Shown: positions 9,101 to 17,925, counted from the stretch's first letter. The stretch is 64,000 nucleotides of DNA from Ostrinia nubilalis (GCF_963855985.1 NC_087117.1:6955001-7019000); one strand, 5' to 3'. Notes: generated by a model not told the origin, from the sequence alone. Numbers and translations are program-made.

Positions 9101-10888
9101 GTCAAAAGTGACCGCCAGTCCCCTATTAATGATGTACAAATAAATAAAAGCTCCCATATTGTTCCAGGCGAGGTGTGGTACGGTGTAGACATCCAGAAGG
9201 AAGATATTTCTGATAACTTCGAAGCGTGCGTGTGGGAGCCGGCCGTCGTCAAGATCAACGCCATCACCGCCGCCTGCGAGGCCGCCGCGCAGGTAATCAT
9301 CTACTCGGTGGACCGACGATCTAGTGAAAGGGGCCGTCCATATATTACGTCATTCTAAATTAGGGGGTGGGGGGTTGGTCTGCGGATGACGGTAAATGAT
9401 AGATAGGGGGGGGGGGGGGTTCGAAATTGACGTCATTCTTATTTATTTATATTGTTTATTGTTCACGTACAAAAAGATTATTTCTAAAAAGAAATTTCTT
9501 CCAGCACACCTAGTAAGTGAGACTGCAAATGTGAGAGGCGGCTAAGGCGCGTACAATACTAAAATAACTCATAATAAACATACATAATTTGTCCTTGCCT
9601 TTGTCCAGCAGTGGACGTCTTTCGGCTGAAACGACGACGACGAAACATACATAATACAACATAGATGTACACAAATACAGTAATACCCTATTTTTCTCAA
9701 ATCTGCAATGTTTTAATTTTGTCAAACTGGTAATGACGTCAATTTTGGGAGAAGGGGGGGGGGGGTCATTAAGAAATGACGATAGGATGATTGTAGGGGG
9801 GGGGTCTAAAATCTGAAAAAATCGATGACGTAATTTATGGACGGCCCCAAAGTCGCGGAAAGCACCAGGACCTGAACCATTATTAAATTACCCATGGGTG
9901 AAGTTGCAGGGGGAAATTGTTAACTCCTACATCCCTATGCGTCCGTCATTACCTCTCCCTCCTCCCCCTTGATCAGACTCAGACTGGCTCCCCCGTAACC
10001 AGACTTCCCCACTGGGCCAAAAACTGTATACGCTTATCATCATATTCAGTCTCCACTGCAGAAGCACATCATTTCAGCCATAGGACGTCCACTGCTGAAC
10101 ATAGGCCTCCCCCAATGATTTCCATGTTGGCCGGTTGGTAGCGTCCTGGGTATGCGCATGAGAATATAGTGCCAGCAGTATAATTAACATTTATTGTCCT
10201 GAAGCAGTGGTAGGGTTAATACTGGAACGTGTAAAAGTGCTTTTTTAAAGCCTATTTGCAGAAATAAATTAGTTTTATGAGATTATTGAATATATAGTCC
10301 CCGCCGTATATGATTAATTATAGTTCTCGCTATCAATGCCATCGTTGCTTGCGAGGTAGCAGCGCAAATATAGGTTAAGAGTTGTAAGAAACTCGAGTCT
10401 TTTAGTCTTCATTTCGAGACTTGAGTCTATTTTCAAGACTAGGATTCGTTAGTCACATGAGTCCTGAGTCCTTTCGAGTCTTCTGAGTCATTTGGAACTA
10501 ATTTCAAATTACAGCTATGGCTTTAGAGGATTAAGTCATGAGTTATTTTAAAAAGACTTAGTCTTTGAGTTCTTTTTGGCAGGATACGAGTCTTTTACAA
10601 AAGACTCAAAATTCTGAAGGACTTAAGCTCTAAGTTTTTTATTTATAAAATTCGAGTCTTCAATAGCTTAGGTTCTATTAAATAAGACTCCAAGATCGAG
10701 TCTTGGAGTTGTTTTATAACACTAAGTCAGTCAGGCAGTGGGAATATAGTTCCCACGTATAACGCTATGTTTCTAAGCTACACTTCTATTTCCAGATCCT
10801 ATCCGTGGACGAGACGATCAAGAACGCCAAAGGCGAGGCGCCGCCCCAGATGCCGGGCCGCGGCATGGGCCGTCCGCGCATGGGATGA
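57..10888 (+). CDS. CCT7: T-complex protein 1 subunit eta (CCT7), last four exons, 5' partial
   Basis: CCT7 is one of eight subunits of the cytosolic TRiC/CCT chaperonin ring, which folds actin, tubulin and other proteins using ATP. Coding exons are 57-191, 2941-3129, 9168-9292 and 10796-10888, and all phases join. The product matches the family C-terminus in order: [88 protein letters not shown] and [13 protein letters not shown], ending in the Gly/Arg/Met-rich tail typical of the eta subunit. The earlier exons lie before the window. The introns hold degenerate copies of the first two exons, several MITEs and a 1.85-kb foldback element. Identification is firm; only the donor of the 2941-3129 exon is weak. 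Confidence 0.95.
223..1215. mobile_element. TA-target palindromic MITE, copy 1, with nested insertion
   Basis: Terminal inverted arms AAGCCCGGTCC...GGACCTGGCTT are flanked by TA at 221-222 and 1216-1217. The uninterrupted repeat around 1397-1412 (GTGTGGGTAGTAGAG) shows the empty target, so the duplication is TA, as for Tc1/mariner-type elements. Arms are about 130 and 70 bases. The interior is split by a second element at 356-1141. Confidence 0.8.
356..1141. mobile_element. Element nested inside TA-MITE copy 1
   Basis: Inserted where other MITE copies read ATAATTACGCGCG. It begins AGAATGTT and ends AACATTCTC, with AATTA on both sides (351-355 and 1142-1146). Positions 843-945 resemble the tail of the SINE at 58602. 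No transposase ORF is present. The superfamily is unknown. Confidence 0.55.
1823..1905 (+). pseudogene. Near-intact copy of CCT7 exon a 3' part
   Basis: Encodes [18 protein letters not shown] and [10 protein letters not shown] in an open frame and is followed by donor GTGAGT at 1906. It lacks the exon start and has no acceptor: the sequence before it is repeat, with no pyrimidine tract plus AG. It is probably not spliced in. Confidence 0.75.
2243..2297 (+). pseudogene. Deleted copy of CCT7 exon a 3' end
   Basis: GGAGCGCTCGCTACACGAC is joined by an internal deletion to AGACCATCAAGAATGAC, followed by a donor-like GTAAAT at 2298. It is the last recognisable unit of the array. Confidence 0.65.
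2327..2562. mobile_element. hAT-like MITE with 8-bp target duplication
   Basis: Ends CAGCGGTTCCCAAACTT and CTTTGGGAAAGACTG form short inverted termini of the hAT type. Flanks TTCTATAG (2319-2326) and TTTTATAG (2563-2570) match at 7 of 8 bases. 236 bases, non-coding. Confidence 0.75.
2575..2795. mobile_element. TGTGAATACGGG-type foldback repeat
   Basis: Shares GACCTCA..TAATGTTTGTGAATACGGG and CCCTGTGCGTCCACGCGCACTG with the copies at 13446 and 19644. Here two partial copies are tandem (2583-2625 and about 2665-2790). No ORF. Confidence 0.6.
2941..3129 (+). CDS. CCT7: CCT7 exon b
   Basis: Acceptor CCACAG ends at 2940. The donor at 3130 reads GTCGGG, a weak match to consensus, but it is the only site that joins in phase to the next exon (HHQ-G-EVWYG). 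Encodes [15 protein letters not shown] through the diagnostic [14 protein letters not shown]. Two partial copies lie downstream at 5227-5351 and 8036-8160. Confidence 0.93.
3180..3440. repeat. Intron block repeated after each CCT7 exon b copy
   Basis: GGATGGGTGACCGTGTGACG, GTCATTTGTTTGGAACGCGC and related stretches recur at about 5400-5660 and 8220-8540, each just behind an exon b copy. The duplicated unit therefore includes exon end, donor and several hundred bases of intron. Confidence 0.8.
3440..4620. other. AT-rich intron sequence of CCT7, no gene seen
   Basis: No exon-like ORF or RNA gene is seen. Positions 3670-3850 hold several TGTCATTAC / GTAATGACA words in both orientations, perhaps a decayed MITE. 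Confidence 0.5.
4632..4710 (+). mobile_element. tRNA-headed SINE fragment
   Basis: GGTGGCGCATTGGTAAAGAA resembles a tRNA A-box region, and GGGACCAAGATCAAATCTC a decayed B-box region. Related copies are at 5661-5735 and 8553-8612, within duplicated intron blocks. It is too diverged to be a working tRNA gene. Confidence 0.5.
4930..5215. repeat. About 60-bp tandem repeat before CCT7 exon b copy 2
   Basis: Units share AGCAATAGAGCAGTGT, TCCTCCGCTCATATAGTAAA and AATCTAGACCTTC. The same unit leads into the third exon copy (7845-8030). AGCAATAGAGCAG resembles the start of the exon copies themselves (AGCAAAGAGCAGCC). Confidence 0.7.
5227..5351 (+). pseudogene. Second copy of CCT7 exon b (3' two-thirds)
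   Basis: Open frame [20 protein letters not shown] then the same CDNAGF..LRQKHHQ as the parent, with the donor-like GTCGGG kept. A Leu-to-Pro change (CTG to CCG) is shared with the copy at 8036, so the two copies have a common ancestor. A CCAG precedes it, but splicing there would shift the frame. Confidence 0.75.
5661..5735 (+). mobile_element. tRNA-headed SINE fragment, second copy
   Basis: Same head as at 4632 (GGTGGCGCATTGGTAAAGAA, ACCAAGATCAAATCTCGG). It lies at the end of a duplicated intron block, so it was probably carried along with it. Confidence 0.5.
5806..7653. mobile_element. 1.85-kb foldback element with arms of about 780 bases
   Basis: Outer ends AGTAGGGAATTTAGTGCAA and its reverse complement are flanked by AGTCT (5801-5805 and 7654-7658). 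The arms run about 5806-6600 and 6880-7653 and are nearly identical, so the same 65-residue spurious frame reads minus at 6045 and plus at 7229. The related intron at about 4765-4800 lacks the insertion. The 280-base centre contains no recognisable transposase. Confidence 0.8.
7845..8030. repeat. Tandem repeat before CCT7 exon b copy 3
   Basis: Same units as 4930-5215 (AGCAATAGAGCAG, TCCTCCGCTCATATAGTAAA). Part of the larger duplicated intron block. Confidence 0.65.
8036..8160 (+). pseudogene. Third copy of CCT7 exon b (3' two-thirds)
   Basis: Nearly identical to the copy at 5227, including the Leu-to-Pro change, and followed by GTCAGG. A 120-base insertion (about 8354-8476) interrupts the intron block behind it. 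No in-phase acceptor. Confidence 0.75.
8553..8612 (+). mobile_element. tRNA-headed SINE fragment, third copy
   Basis: GTGGCGCATTGGTAAAGAAG and GAACCAAGATCGAATTTC match the other two copies. It is part of the same duplicated intron block. Confidence 0.45.
9168..9292 (+). CDS. CCT7: CCT7 exon c
   Basis: Acceptor GTTCCAG ends at 9167, donor GTAATC at 9293. Encodes [20 protein letters not shown] through [12 protein letters not shown], a conserved stretch of the CCT7 equatorial domain. Ends in phase 0. Confidence 0.94.
9330..9848. mobile_element. GGGGCCGTCCATA-type inverted-repeat element
   Basis: Termini GGGGCCGTCCATATATTACG and CGTAATTTATGGACGGCCCC are inverted, with long poly-G runs just inside each end (9360-9420, 9750-9800). 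AAA flanks both sides. The centre carries an RTE-like scrap (CCAGCAGTGGACGTCTTTCG near 9605). Non-coding. Confidence 0.7.
10068..10142 (-). mobile_element. RTE-like LINE 3' fragment
   Basis: Plus-strand GCCATAGGACGTCCACTGCT through GGCCTCCCCCAATGATTTCC is the reverse complement of the 3' coding end of a lepidopteran RTE-like LINE. The longest copy in this window is at 37915-38370. Confidence 0.65.
10190..10280 (+). mobile_element. CR1/jockey-like LINE 3' tail fragment
   Basis: TTTATTGTCCTGAAGCAGTG, GGTTAATACTGGAACGTG and TTAAAGCCTATTTGCAG match the 3' end of the LINE at 15745-17925, here in plus orientation. Confidence 0.65.
10385..10720. repeat. Degenerate GAGTC/AAGACT repeat field
   Basis: GAGTC or its reverse complement GACTC/GACTT occurs about every 10-20 bases over some 330 bases, in both orientations (ACTCGAGTC, TTTCGAGTCTTC, AAAAGACTCAAAA). 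The simplest reading is an old simple repeat with inverted units, inside the last CCT7 intron. Confidence 0.6.
10796..10888 (+). CDS. CCT7: CCT7 exon d (terminal, stop TGA)
   Basis: Acceptor TTTCCAG ends at 10795. Encodes [18 protein letters not shown] followed by a short [10 protein letters not shown] tail and TGA at 10886-10888. The Gly/Arg-rich end matches the usual CCT7 C-terminus, so the gene is complete at this end. Confidence 0.94.
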   Translation: MLSVDETIKNAKGEAPPQMPGRGMGRPRMG

Positions 10889-11166
10889 ACAAACAAACTA
10901 TCACTATATCTCCACTTCACTGCGTCTTCCTTGCTGACCACAGTACTTAGGGCTCTTTCAAAAGACAATGCCGGAAATTGACTTACTTGACTTATGGTCC
11001 TATGTCCCCTAGATGGGGCAGAGGGCGTCCACAACAGTCCTCCGTCTCGTTCGGTCTTGAGCTTCTCGCTTGATCTCGCTCCAGGTTTTGTCGATGCCGG
11101 AAATTGGCGTCTTTTTTTTTTCGCGCGGCCATCGACCAAACCTTGTTTTTTATTACAAAATAGTGT

Positions 11167-11172
11167 AATAAA
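11167..11172 (+). terminator. CCT7: Candidate poly(A) signal of CCT7
   Basis: AATAAA lies 279 bases after the stop codon, the first such hexamer on the sense strand that I noticed. Between stop and hexamer, about 10985-11100 resembles a repeat fragment. No transcript evidence is available. Confidence 0.4.
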
Positions 11173-11199
11173 CCAAACTTACTATGACATTTATACCTC

Positions 11200-13370
11200 T
11201 AAACTCAGTCTGAACTGAGTTACAAGCATTAGAAGTTTGATGATTTTACATACTAGATTTGCTTTTTGCGCGCAAGTTTTGTATGAAATTGCAAATCTGG
11301 CATTGCCATTTCGGGAAGGCCGACGCCCTACCTGTAGCCTTATTCACGTAACAAAACTTCAACGACAACAAATCGCTGAGTTGCGATCCTATCGAGTAAT
11401 CGTTCTATCAAAATGACCCTTGTGAATATGGATTTAGAACTGTTTTTCAATGGGACGACTTCTGAACGTCAGCGAGATCTTGACTGTCAAAATACTGGCA
11501 ATGGTACATCCAAATCCCCTTTGTTTGTCCTTAAGCCTTTAACGGTCCAAATTTTTCATTGTTTGTGGACCTTAAGACAAGGGATTAAAGTTTAAAATAA
11601 GGTGGGAATTATATTCCCATTGCCGTATAAAGGGTTAAGTGACTAAGCAAGGACCCTGCCTAAATATTCTGATTTGCCCTTCCTGGTCCAGATAGATCTG
11701 TGTCAAAGCAGTAAATTATAATGTTTGCTTAAAATAAAAATGTGGCCAATGAATTTTTGAAAGAAATATTAAAATAATTATTGTTATGTTCGCATTTAAT
11801 TTATTTTATTTGTAATACATTAAAATGTTTATTATAATGTCAGCAAGGGAGGCTTTGCCTTAACGCTTCACAAACGCTAGAGTAAGTCACTTAGGTATTA
11901 CTATATTGTAATGGTTATTATTATAATAAATTACTTACACTGCTACACACGTCTTTTAATTTTTTATTTTAGGGTTTCTAATTCGTGGTTTTGTCCGTCT
12001 TCTGATCGTCTATTCCCGAGTGGCACCACTGGCATTGTCATTTGTCTCCACTGAGGATAAATGGGAAAAATAATCCCGGTTGTCACCAGTGGGATACTTA
12101 CTTTTAGTCAGACGGTAGGTTCACTTCTCGCTTGAGGGCAGTTTATTTTAGTAAAACATATTTGTGGCTACTATAATAAAATAAAAATCTCTCACATGGG
12201 TAATTATTTCCCACTAACTTATCGCTGGACTACGTTAGGGCCTAGGCCTACATATTTTTATAACTGTAATATTAAAAATAATTTTTATTTACGGTTGTTT
12301 ATTTATGTGAGAAAACGTAATAGACAAAATTATCGCCTTACAACAAACTAAGCGTAGCGTGCACGAAACATAATTGATAAAGACCTTAATTAAAATGATA
12401 ACGTTACTAGGTATGTAATTTAAGTTACATTGTAAGATTTTCACTCATAAAAACCTAGTTTAATACGTAACGTAATACATATATGCATGTTTAAATACGT
12501 GCTCATTAAATGAAAATTCGCTTCAAGGATTGATCGATAACTGTAGTAAGTGTTACCTAACATGTTATAATAACGTTTTGCATATTATCTTCGACCCAAT
12601 CTCGCATGTAATAGAAGCAGAATTAGATTTCTAATCCTGTAGCCTTGCAGTGAGACTAAGAAACCCTTTAGAATCTAATTTGTACTACTAATGAAAAGTA
12701 ATTATTTTATGTAATTAGTAATATTTAATAAGGTTTAAAAACCCATAAATCTTTTGAATTGTTGCCTGTTTCTATTAAAATAAAGTAAGTAACCTACGCA
12801 AAGAAAAAACGTTTTGGGGACAGTTGAAACAAGTTTCCCTAAATAAAAAAATAAACAATGAAATAAAATTACTTTTTTTTTTCGCTTTTCATCATAGAAC
12901 AATTATTTTTGGTCAAGTTGTACCTACTGCCCAAAGAATAAATTACAAATATGCCAACGTTAAATTCCAATGCCAGAAAAATTAAGAAAAAAAAAACATT
13001 GGACGATATTTTAAAGTTTTGTGGAGGGTAGTTAGTTTTGAATGGAAAGTAATGGTTGTTCTATTTTATTCCTTTAATTTATTTAATGTACAAATAGGGT
13101 GTTATTTTGTGTTACAAAGTGTAGTGAAGTGATCAATATACAAAAAATATTAAATATCTTGAAAGTGCATCAAAATAATGTGAAGCGACTCGCGTGGGTT
13201 TGACCTAGATTTGGATTTTGGACCCGATGGAGTCTTGAATTGTTCTTCTCCATGGAATCCGAAAAAGTAAGTGTATAAAATAAATAGTGTCATTAAATTT
13301 GCTACGAGCATATTGGTAAGAAAATATTTTTTTTTGCTAGTGTACAGTGCTCAGATCATAGAAAATGATC
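11200..13370. other. AT-rich intergenic DNA, no gene seen
   Basis: No coding exon, RNA gene or complete mobile element is recognised between CCT7 and the repeats at 13.4 kb. Frames are short and contain stops, and base composition is strongly AT. Positions 11960-12130 are less AT-rich but show no domain. Confidence 0.5.
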
Positions 13371-13372
13371 TG

Positions 13373-13627
13373 AGGTACAGTCCGATTCAATATTATGGCG
13401 GCTCGGAACATCGTACGAGTGGCAGTACACAAAATATAACGCCCAGTATTCACAAGCGATGCTTGCCCAAGTGAAGCAGCAAATTGAAGGCACAGCGTTG
13501 TGTAGAGCTCTGTGATTGGTTCGTGTGTCACCCTGTGCGTCCACGCGCACTGTGAGACCTCACAGTAATCATCTGCAATCGCAAATATTCGAGCTGCACG
13601 CGCCTGAGTTTGAATCGGACTGTACCT
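13373..13627. mobile_element. Inverted-repeat element with nested repeat
   Basis: Termini AGGTACAGTCCGATTCAA and TTGAATCGGACTGTACCT are exact inverted repeats. The interior contains a TGTGAATACGGG-family copy at 13446-13565. Confidence 0.65.
13446..13565. mobile_element. TGTGAATACGGG-family repeat, nested copy
   Basis: CAGTATTCACAAGCGATGCT, GTGAAGCAGCAAATTGAAG and CCCTGTGCGTCCACGCGCAC match the copies at 2575 and 19644. Confidence 0.6.
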
Positions 13628-13794
13628 ATGTTAATTAAATTATTTCCTGTATGTAGTGTAGGTTAGTAGTATATGTTACCTTTTGATGATAATAATTTCA
13701 ATTCGACGAATTCATACACATTTGCTGTTTTGTGACGTAACAAAATCGAATTTATATCGAATGCAAAACGTGTCAAGAGTATAGTTCCAAAATA

Positions 13795-13940
13795 CTGGAC
13801 TGTCCTGTCGATGACATTGACAGTGGGGCGCCACCGTCAATACCGGATCGCTGGTTCAGATTTTTGCCATGTTGGAAACCATATAGTTGAACGATGGTAG
13901 CGCCCCCCTGTCATTGAGTTTGGCGGGACAGTTCAGCGTG
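13795..13940. mobile_element. Small inverted-repeat MITE
   Basis: CTGTCCTGTCGATGACATTG with CAGTGGGGCGCCACCGTCAA on the left pairs with a diverged reverse complement on the right (GGTAGCGCCCCCCTGTCATT, GGCGGGACAGTTC). Non-coding. Confidence 0.55.
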
Positions 13941-14284
13941 GGTCATCTATATGCATAATCCTATACCACGACGTTTTTTTTTTAACAACTTCAAAGACAG
14001 TTACATTGGGACAATTACATTTAGAGGGTGCCCTCTCAGACGCATAACATTTTCAATCATAATTTAGTTTGGCATAACAGTATTTGCATAAAGTTTTTTC
14101 GCATAAACTTTGATATGCATAGTTTTCTAAATGCATAATGGTTTCTTAGGCATAATAATAACTTTGTCTAATTTTCAATACCATAATTTAAATAATCATA
14201 AATGTAAAGAACATAATTTTTATATTCCTAAAGTTTGTTTTGAATAAAATACGATAATCATAATGTAATTATTTATAACATTTA

Positions 14285-14540
14285 AAAAGCCGTGTGGTGA
14301 CGGCAGAGTAGAATACATTTGTCACCAACCCCTACTCTTCCCGCGGGTGTCGTAAGAGGCGACTTAGGGACTACACATCAAACAGAGAATGGGCAGCAGC
14401 GCTCTCTGAAAAACATCAATCTTTTAAACTGCGATCTCCAACCCGCCTGCCAAGCGTGGAGATTATGGCAAAACCCTCCACTATAGTGGAGGAGGCTCAT
14501 AGTCCAGCAGTGGACTGTAAAGGGCTGTTGATGATAACAT
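14285..14540. mobile_element. Lepidopteran retroelement 3' fragment
   Basis: TGTCGTAAGAGGCGACTTAG, GGACTACACATC and GGAGGAGGCTCATAGTCCAG form a repeat block I recognise as common in moth genomes and linked to LINE 3' ends. No ORF is kept. Confidence 0.5.
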
Positions 14541-14918
14541 TTAAAGTCATAAATATTATCTATAAGAGCAACCAACATTGAAGAGTAAATAATTATGTAT
14601 TTGTGATGTTGCGAACGATCCTCCTTCCACCTTTATACTCTTTCGGCCTATAGATTTGTAAAAACTAAATTCTCATGCCATTGTCATTTTTGTTCTTTTG
14701 ACCTGTCTCTTAGAAAACTTAAGCTCGTGAAAATACATTCTGTTTGATTTCGAATCCCTCTTATCTATTATAACGCACATAATACAGTCCACATTTTATT
14801 TACAACATTAAGCTTGCCTGGTCTTTAATTATGTAGATCCCGACTGGCCGTGGTCTCTTCCACGTGGTACTAGTCTGCCCTATACTAGAGTGTAATTTAA
14901 AAGCCGGAGGCGCGGAGG

Positions 14919-15070
14919 GAGTGCGGTCCTCGCTCGCTGTAACATAGATCCGGCAGCCGTGCGAGCTGGAGCGGCTGAGGCTGGTCGCCGAAGGCGACCA
15001 GCAAGCCGAAGCTGCGGAAGCGAGCATGGCATGCCGGGTATATGTTACGCCAGAGCGGAAGGACCGCACT
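14919..15070. repeat. GC-rich hairpin element
   Basis: GTGCGGTCCTCGCTCGCTGT on the left pairs with the reverse complement of GCCAGAGCGGAAGGACCGCA on the right, and TAACATAGATCCGGC pairs with GCCGGGTATATGTTA. The tip contains GGTCGCCGAAGGCGACC. GC content is far above the surroundings. Confidence 0.65.
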
Positions 15071-15099
15071 TCCCGCAGCGCCGTAGATAAGGCAATCCA

Positions 15100-15342
15100 A
15101 ATGCTTGCTTGCATGCTTGCTTGCATGCTTGCGTACTTGCTGCTTGATTGCATGCTTGCTGCTTGCTTGCATGCTTGCTGCTTGCTTGCATGCTTGCTGC
15201 TTGCTTGCAGGCTTGCTTGTTTGCACCCTTGCTTGCATGCATGCTTACATGCTTCCTTGCAGCTTGCTTGCATGCTTGCGTGCTTGCTGTTTGATTGCAT
15301 GCTTGCTGCTTGCTTGCATGCTTGTTTGCATGCTTGCTTGTC
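15100..15342. repeat. CTTGCTTGCATG microsatellite
   Basis: About 240 bases of CTTGCTTGCATGCTTGCTG and close variants. Long frames on both strands (Cys/Leu/Ala-rich on plus, Lys/Gln/Ser-rich on minus) follow from the repeat and are not genes. Confidence 0.9.
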
Positions 15343-15744
15343 TAGTTAACTTATATTTTATATTTATAACATATTTTATTTCATATTTGTTAACATTATG
15401 GTATTTTGTATTATGAATGGTTATATTTATGGCATTGGTTTAGATGCCAATAAATGTTATGCCTAGAAATCGTTATTAAAAAAACAAGAATACAGAAAAA
15501 ATATATACTAAAATATTATTATAATAAAAGTGGTTATGGCAAAAAAATATATGCTTTATGATTTATTCTGTATGAAAGTTATGCGAAATGATGAGTATGC
15601 CAAAAAACTTTATGCACTCTTAAATTATGACAATATTTTTTATGCAACCGAATATGGACCCACATTTAGATACCTAGTACAATTACAATGGTATTTGATT
15701 TTAGGAGGGTGCAAGTCTTGGCCAGGCAATAGCAATATGTATAG

Positions 15745-17925
15745 TATTTAAAAAATAAAATAAAAAATTCATAAAATTCATTTATTTTTGCAAATAGGCT
15801 TTAAAAAAGCGCTTTTACACGTCCCAATATTAACCCTACCACTGCTTCGGGACAATAAATGGGCCAGTGCTGAGAAGAAGCAGCGCAAGAAACTCAGTCA
15901 CTATTGTCAGCCTCCTTTTCAAGGTTTTACAGTCTTTAAAATATACAAATTATAGTCATAAGTATTGATGCGAGCTAGGTAGTTAAACATTCCAAACATT
16001 TTTATCCTTTATATAATCATCAACTTTATAGTAGCCCTTTTTCATTAAGGTGCTTTTGATATGTGCTTTAAATTTATGAATGGGCAATTCTACAACAGTT
16101 TGTGGTAATTTATTGAAAAGTTTAATACATTTCCCCATAAATGAATTACCAATCTTGTGCAGTCTGAAATTTGGAACGGCAAGTTTATTTTTGTTTCTTG
16201 TATTGAACTTGTGTAAATCACTCTTTCTAGTAAATTGCTCTATATTTTTGCGAACATATAAAAGGTTTTCATAAATGAACTGTGAAGCTACTGTCAGTAT
16301 ATTAATCTCCTTAAAGAATTCTCTCAAGGAAAATCGGGGTCCAAGGTTATAAATGGCCCGCACTGCTCTCTTCTGCAGAACGAACACAGTTTCAATGTCC
16401 GCAGCTGAGCCCCACAACAATATGCCGTATGACATTATACTATGAAAATAGCTAAAATAAACTAGCCTTGCCGTTTCAATGTCAGTTAATTGCCTTATCT
16501 TTCTCACTGCAAAAGCAGCTGAACTGAGCCTTGCTGACAAGGTTTCAATATGAGGACCCCACTGAAGTTTAGAGTCTAAAGTGATTCCCAAGAATGTTGT
16601 GGAACTTATGCTATTTAATGGTTCATTCTTCACCATCAATTGTGTGGGAACCTGCCTCACATTAGGTAAGGTAAATTTAATGCACTTAGTTTTGTTTGCA
16701 TTTAACAATAAGTTGTTAACAGTAAACCAATGCAAAACCTGTGAGAGTGTGTCATTTATATCATCAAGGTTTACTTTACCTCTATCAACTTTGAAAATGA
16801 GAGATGTGTCATCAGCAAATAACACAATATCACATAGATCTTTTACAAAGTAGGGAAGGTCATTAATATAAATAAGAAATAGCAAAGGTCCCAATATCGA
16901 TCCCTGCGGCACACCCATGGTAAGAGGTGCTCCAGAAGACTCAGTTCCATTAATACAAACTTTTTGCTTTCTGCCTGTGAGATACGAGTTCAACAGATCA
17001 AGTGCCTCATCCGAAACACCATAATGTCGCAATTTTTTTAGTAAGGTTTGGTGGTCTACACAATCAAACGCTTTTGAAAGGTCACAAAAAATACCAACAG
17101 CGTCTTTTTTACTCTCCCAAGCATCAAAGACGTGTTTCAGTAGTGCTACTCCAGCGTCAGTAGTACTTCTACCTTTGGTAAAACCAAATTGTTTATTGTG
17201 AAGTAATTTGTTGAAAATAAAATGAGAAAGAAGTTGATGAAATATAATTTTCTCAAAAATTTTGCTAAGTACTGGTAAAATAGAAATCGGCCGAAAATTA
17301 GAGGGGTCACATTTATCACCAGCCTTAAACAATGGGATTATTTTACTTAATTTCATTAAACTAGGAAAGCAACCTTGATCAATGCATGTGTTAAAAATGA
17401 ATGCAAGGTGAGGAGCTATGGTGTCAATAATTGTCCCAATAATACTGACAGAGATTCCCCAAAGGTCCTCGGTTTTTTTCATATTCAATTCTCTGAAGGT
17501 TTTAATTACTGTATTACAATCTATATGCCTGAACTTGAGTAGAGACTGGCACTCGGTGACATTAGATTTTAAGAGAGACTCTGCAAGAATTGGCGATGAA
17601 TTCAATGCTTTAGTTGTTTCGGACGCAATGTTTGAGAAGAATGTCTCAAATGTGGTTGCAACATCTGTATCTGAATTTATAACTTCATTCCCGACTTTCA
17701 GTGAGAAGGTGTTATCCTTCGATTTATTTTTACATGTTTGTTTATTTATTATGTTCCACGTAGCCTTAGCTTTATTATTAGAATTTAAAATCATGTCTCG
17801 AAGATGATTCGATTTAGCAGCCACACAAACCTTTTTAAATATTTTCGAGTAATTTTTAACGTATTCTATAACATTCGGATCTTGCGTATCAGCTTTAAGT
17901 CTATATAATTTGATCCGTCTCTAGG
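15745..17925 (-). mobile_element. CR1/jockey-like non-LTR retrotransposon, 5'-truncated
   Basis: The element reads on the minus strand. Its reverse-transcriptase frame runs to 15983, and its 3' UTR (GCAGTGGTAGGGTTAATATT, AAAAGCGC) extends to about 15745. A stop near 17920 and the absence of an upstream endonuclease mark it as truncated, the usual result of incomplete target-primed reverse transcription. Fragments with the same 3' tail occur at 10190, 23450 and 55730. Confidence 0.9.
15983..17824 (-). CDS. Reverse transcriptase of non-LTR retrotransposon (partial ORF2)
   Basis: An intact frame of 613 codons. RT motifs in order are FRPISILPVLSKIFEKI (about residues 179-195), DLSKAFDCVDHQTLL (about 247-261), GVPQGSILGPLLFLIYINDL (about 307-326) and the catalytic FADDTSLIF (about 338-346). 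Full-length ORF2 would also carry an N-terminal endonuclease, which is missing. The frame is open further upstream to about 17920 without an ATG, so the true start is lost. The uninterrupted frame suggests recent insertion. It is autonomous in neither parts nor promoter. Confidence 0.92.
   Translation of the reverse strand: MAAKSNHLRDMILNSNNKAKATWNIINKQTCKNKSKDNTFSLKVGNEVINSDTDVATTFETFFSNIASETTKALNSSPILAESLLKSNVTECQSLLKFRHIDCNTVIKTFRELNMKKTEDLWGISVSIIGTIIDTIAPHLAFIFNTCIDQGCFPSLMKLSKIIPLFKAGDKCDPSNFRPISILPVLSKIFEKIIFHQLLSHFIFNKLLHNKQFGFTKGRSTTDAGVALLKHVFDAWESKKDAVGIFCDLSKAFDCVDHQTLLKKLRHYGVSDEALDLLNSYLTGRKQKVCINGTESSGAPLTMGVPQGSILGPLLFLIYINDLPYFVKDLCDIVLFADDTSLIFKVDRGKVNLDDINDTLSQVLHWFTVNNLLLNANKTKCIKFTLPNVRQVPTQLMVKNEPLNSISSTTFLGITLDSKLQWGPHIETLSARLSSAAFAVRKIRQLTDIETARLVYFSYFHSIMSYGILLWGSAADIETVFVLQKRAVRAIYNLGPRFSLREFFKEINILTVASQFIYENLLYVRKNIEQFTRKSDLHKFNTRNKNKLAVPNFRLHKIGNSFMGKCIKLFNKLPQTVVELPIHKFKAHIKSTLMKKGYYKVDDYIKDKNVWNV

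Larger units (their letters stand above)
14035..15700. repeat. GCATAA-array foldback, two inverted halves
   Basis: From 14041 to about 14290, GCATAA or close variants (TCATAA, CCATAA) recur at roughly 14-20 base spacing. From about 15400 to 15650 the reverse form (TTATGC, TTATGG) recurs in the same way. Outer ends are also related: CATTTAGAGGGTGCCCTC on the left and TTTTAGGAGGGTGCAAG on the right. A LINE fragment, a GC-rich hairpin and a microsatellite lie between the halves. Confidence 0.55.

Noticed and set aside
14800..15416. Long frames rich in Cys/Leu/Ala (plus) or Lys/Gln/Ser (minus)
   Set aside because: They follow the CTTGCTTGCATG microsatellite in every frame and have no domain, splice context or start of their own.
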